DNA of 64,000 nucleotides from contig NC_015948.1 of the NCBI RefSeq assembly GCF_000223905.1, positions 186,001 through 250,000 on the forward strand. Reading direction: 5' to 3'. This DNA is from Haloarcula hispanica ATCC 33960. Lineage in GTDB: Archaea > Halobacteriota > Halobacteria > Halobacteriales > Haloarculaceae. Each line of letters begins with the position of its first letter. The first letter of the stretch is position 1. A model generated the notes under the pieces. That model was not told the origin of the DNA. It saw only the letters and a list, made by a program, of their open reading frames with translations, and did not search any database. Positions 62,647 through 64,000 of this stretch are shown here, piece by piece. Position numbers and translations under genes: made by a program.

Positions 62647-64000
62647 TTATCGCTTGCTGGCGACGGCGTCGACGCGCTCGGCGGTCAGCGCGTCCAGCGG
62701 GACGACCGACGCGTCCGTTTCGTCAGCAACGAGGTCGAGCAGACCGGCGCGACTCCCTTCGCCCGCATCCACGACGACGGTGCGGTCGGCTGCTTCGCCG
62801 AGCGTCCGCGCCGCGTTTCTGGTCGCTGCGACCGGACTCCCGTCGGCGGTGTTCGCCCGGCCGTCGGTCACGACGACGACAACGCCGGCGTCCGGGTCCG
62901 CCCGGTCGAGCACTTCCCGAGCGGCCGCCAGCCCGTCCGGCAGCGGCGTCCGGTCGCCGGTCGGGAGGTCCTTCAGGTGTCGGGCCGCCAGCGAGACGCT
63001 CTCGGTCGGCGGGAGGACCACGTCCGCGCCCTCGCCGGCGAAGGTGACAAAGGCGACCTGGTCGCGGGCTTGGTAGGCGTCCTTCAACAGTTCCAGCACA
63101 GTCCCCTTCGCGGCTTTCATCGCCGGGCGCATCGACGCGCTTGCGTCGACGGCGAACACGACCAGCGTCTCGGCGTCGCCTGCACGAACGGACTTCCGAA
63201 GGTCACGTGACTCGACATGGCCGCTCCCGCGACTGGCCGCCGCCCGGACCGACGCTGCGGCGTCGACCTCATCGTCCCGGCCGGCGCGCTCGGTTCGGAC
63301 CGTTGCACCGCGTTTCGTCCCTGTCGCGCTCGCACGGCCGCTTGCGCTCCCACCGTCGGTGTCGACCGACGGGGCATCCACGTCGGGTGCGCCGCTGTCG
63401 CCGACTGTGGCGCGGGACTGGCCCGGCAGCAGCGGGGTGGCGTTTTCCGGGTCGTCGGACTGGTTGGACTCTCCCTCCCCACCGTCGTCTCCGGCCGCTC
63501 CTTCGCCGTCGCCGGCCTCTGCTTCCTGCCGCTCGCCGTCGCTGTCGGCCGAGGTGGGCGTTGGCTGCTCGCCGCGCTCGCCTGACTCGTCGTCGCCGCC
63601 CTCGCCGGCGTCACCGCTGTCGTCCGGCCGCTGTTCTTGCTGTTCGCTTCCGTCCTCACCGCCTTCGGAATCGGCTCCGTCGTTTACTGACTCGTCGCCG
63701 GCCCCCGCTTCCTCTCCATCGTCTTCCGCGTCACCTTCCTCGTCACCGTTTTCTCCGTCGTCGTCGGACTGCTCCTCGGATTCGTCCTCGCCGTCCTCGA
63801 AATGGTCGTCGAGCACGTCGTCCACGTCCGGCGCGTCCTCGAAGGGCCGGGAGGTGAGCCGGTGGGGGAGCGCGAACTCGGCGGCGCGCTCGATGTCTGA
63901 TTCAAGAACCGTCGTCCGCCCGTCGAGCGCGGCGAACGTCCGGGCCGCCCGCGCGGTGGCGATGTCGCCGCGGTGACCGTCGAGGCCGGCGTCCCGACAG
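62647..64000 (-). CDS. ChlD/BchD-like chelatase subunit with VWA domain (5' part beyond window)
   Basis: The frame is open to the window end, so the N-terminus is missing; the visible part is about 450 aa. The upstream part (GLDGHRGDIATARAARTFAALDGR) is the C-terminal lid of an AAA+ ChlI/ChlD-type ATPase. A very acidic Asp/Glu/Gly linker leads to a VWA domain with the MIDAS motif VVFAVDASASMRPAMKAAKG and TDGRANTADG. Such proteins assist CobN cobaltochelatase or Mg chelatase. The nearby cobalamin genes favour cobalt chelation. Confidence 0.9.
   Translation of the reverse strand, partial: CRDAGLDGHRGDIATARAARTFAALDGRTTVLESDIERAAEFALPHRLTSRPFEDAPDVDDVLDDHFEDGEDESEEQSDDDGENGDEEGDAEDDGEEAGAGDESVNDGADSEGGEDGSEQQEQRPDDSGDAGEGGDDESGERGEQPTPTSADSDGERQEAEAGDGEGAAGDDGGEGESNQSDDPENATPLLPGQSRATVGDSGAPDVDAPSVDTDGGSASGRASATGTKRGATVRTERAGRDDEVDAAASVRAAASRGSGHVESRDLRKSVRAGDAETLVVFAVDASASMRPAMKAAKGTVLELLKDAYQARDQVAFVTFAGEGADVVLPPTESVSLAARHLKDLPTGDRTPLPDGLAAAREVLDRADPDAGVVVVVTDGRANTADGSPVAATRNAARTLGEAADRTVVVDAGEGSRAGLLDLVADETDASVVPLDALTAERVDAVASKR

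Overview
The window is a haloarchaeal chromosome segment, almost certainly from a Haloarcula species. The inferred proteins are strongly acidic, promoters are short TATA boxes with very short or absent leaders, and the rRNA operon has the order 16S-tRNA-Ala-23S-5S-tRNA-Cys. The 23S (2922 nt) and 5S (122 nt) boundaries that I place match the lengths known for Haloarcula marismortui. I found no CRISPR array, transposase or prophage gene.

Layout. 1-4.8 kb: 3' end of a bacterial-type leuS, a peroxiredoxin, Hsp20, pheA and two small membrane proteins. 4.9-11.7 kb: a minus-strand 2-oxoacid dehydrogenase operon (E1 alpha, E1 beta, E2, a membrane protein, E3) with lipA upstream. 11.8-20.5 kb: methyltransferase, Ski2/Hel308-type helicase, HAD phosphatase, an orphan NucS-N/zinc-finger protein, endA (tRNA-splicing endonuclease) and trpS. 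20.6-26.5 kb: pheS-pheT preceded by a phenylalanine-rich leader peptide, then RDD protein, pyrD, a small AbrB-like protein and the chromatin protein MC1. 26.6-32.7 kb: the rRNA operon with serial promoters, two textbook bulge-helix-bulge processing sites, a tRNA-like element before 5S, a terminator and tRNA-Cys. 32.8-43 kb: an accessory stretch between tRNA-Cys and tRNA-Lys holding a palindromic MITE-like element and a secreted-fibre-like cluster (DUF5305, two DUF1102-type proteins, an HTH membrane regulator, a LamG protein, a SipW-like signal peptidase), then small hypotheticals. 43-50 kb: DUF7119-like protein, small Cys proteins, a siroheme nitrite/sulfite reductase, RNase P RNA, a ferritin-like protein and uvrB. 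50.2-64 kb: an anaerobic cobalamin cluster (cbiT, L, F, G, H2, H1, ferredoxin, LAGLIDADG-like protein, cbiX, DUF3209, beta-propeller), the cobalt transporter cbtAB and a ChlD/BchD-like chelatase subunit cut by the window end.

How the genes work together. CbtAB would import cobalt, CbiX inserts it into sirohydrochlorin, and CbiL, CbiH, CbiF, CbiG and CbiT carry out ring methylation, contraction and decarboxylation; the chelatase subunit probably belongs to late cobalt chelation. Three cobalamin/cobalt promoters (cbiT, cbiH2 and cbtB) share the motif TACAA-N6-TTGTT next to the TATA box, which suggests one shared repressor. EndA, encoded in the window, is the known enzyme type that cuts the bulge-helix-bulge motifs seen around 16S and 23S.

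The most interesting candidates are the Phe-rich leader peptide before pheST (possible archaeal attenuation), the shared cobalamin operator, the SipW/TasA-like locus, a repeat family with compensated stems, the Cys-Gly-Ala repeats on one CbiH, and a degenerate LAGLIDADG-like protein inside the cobalamin operon. All functions are inferred from reading the sequence; no database search was run.
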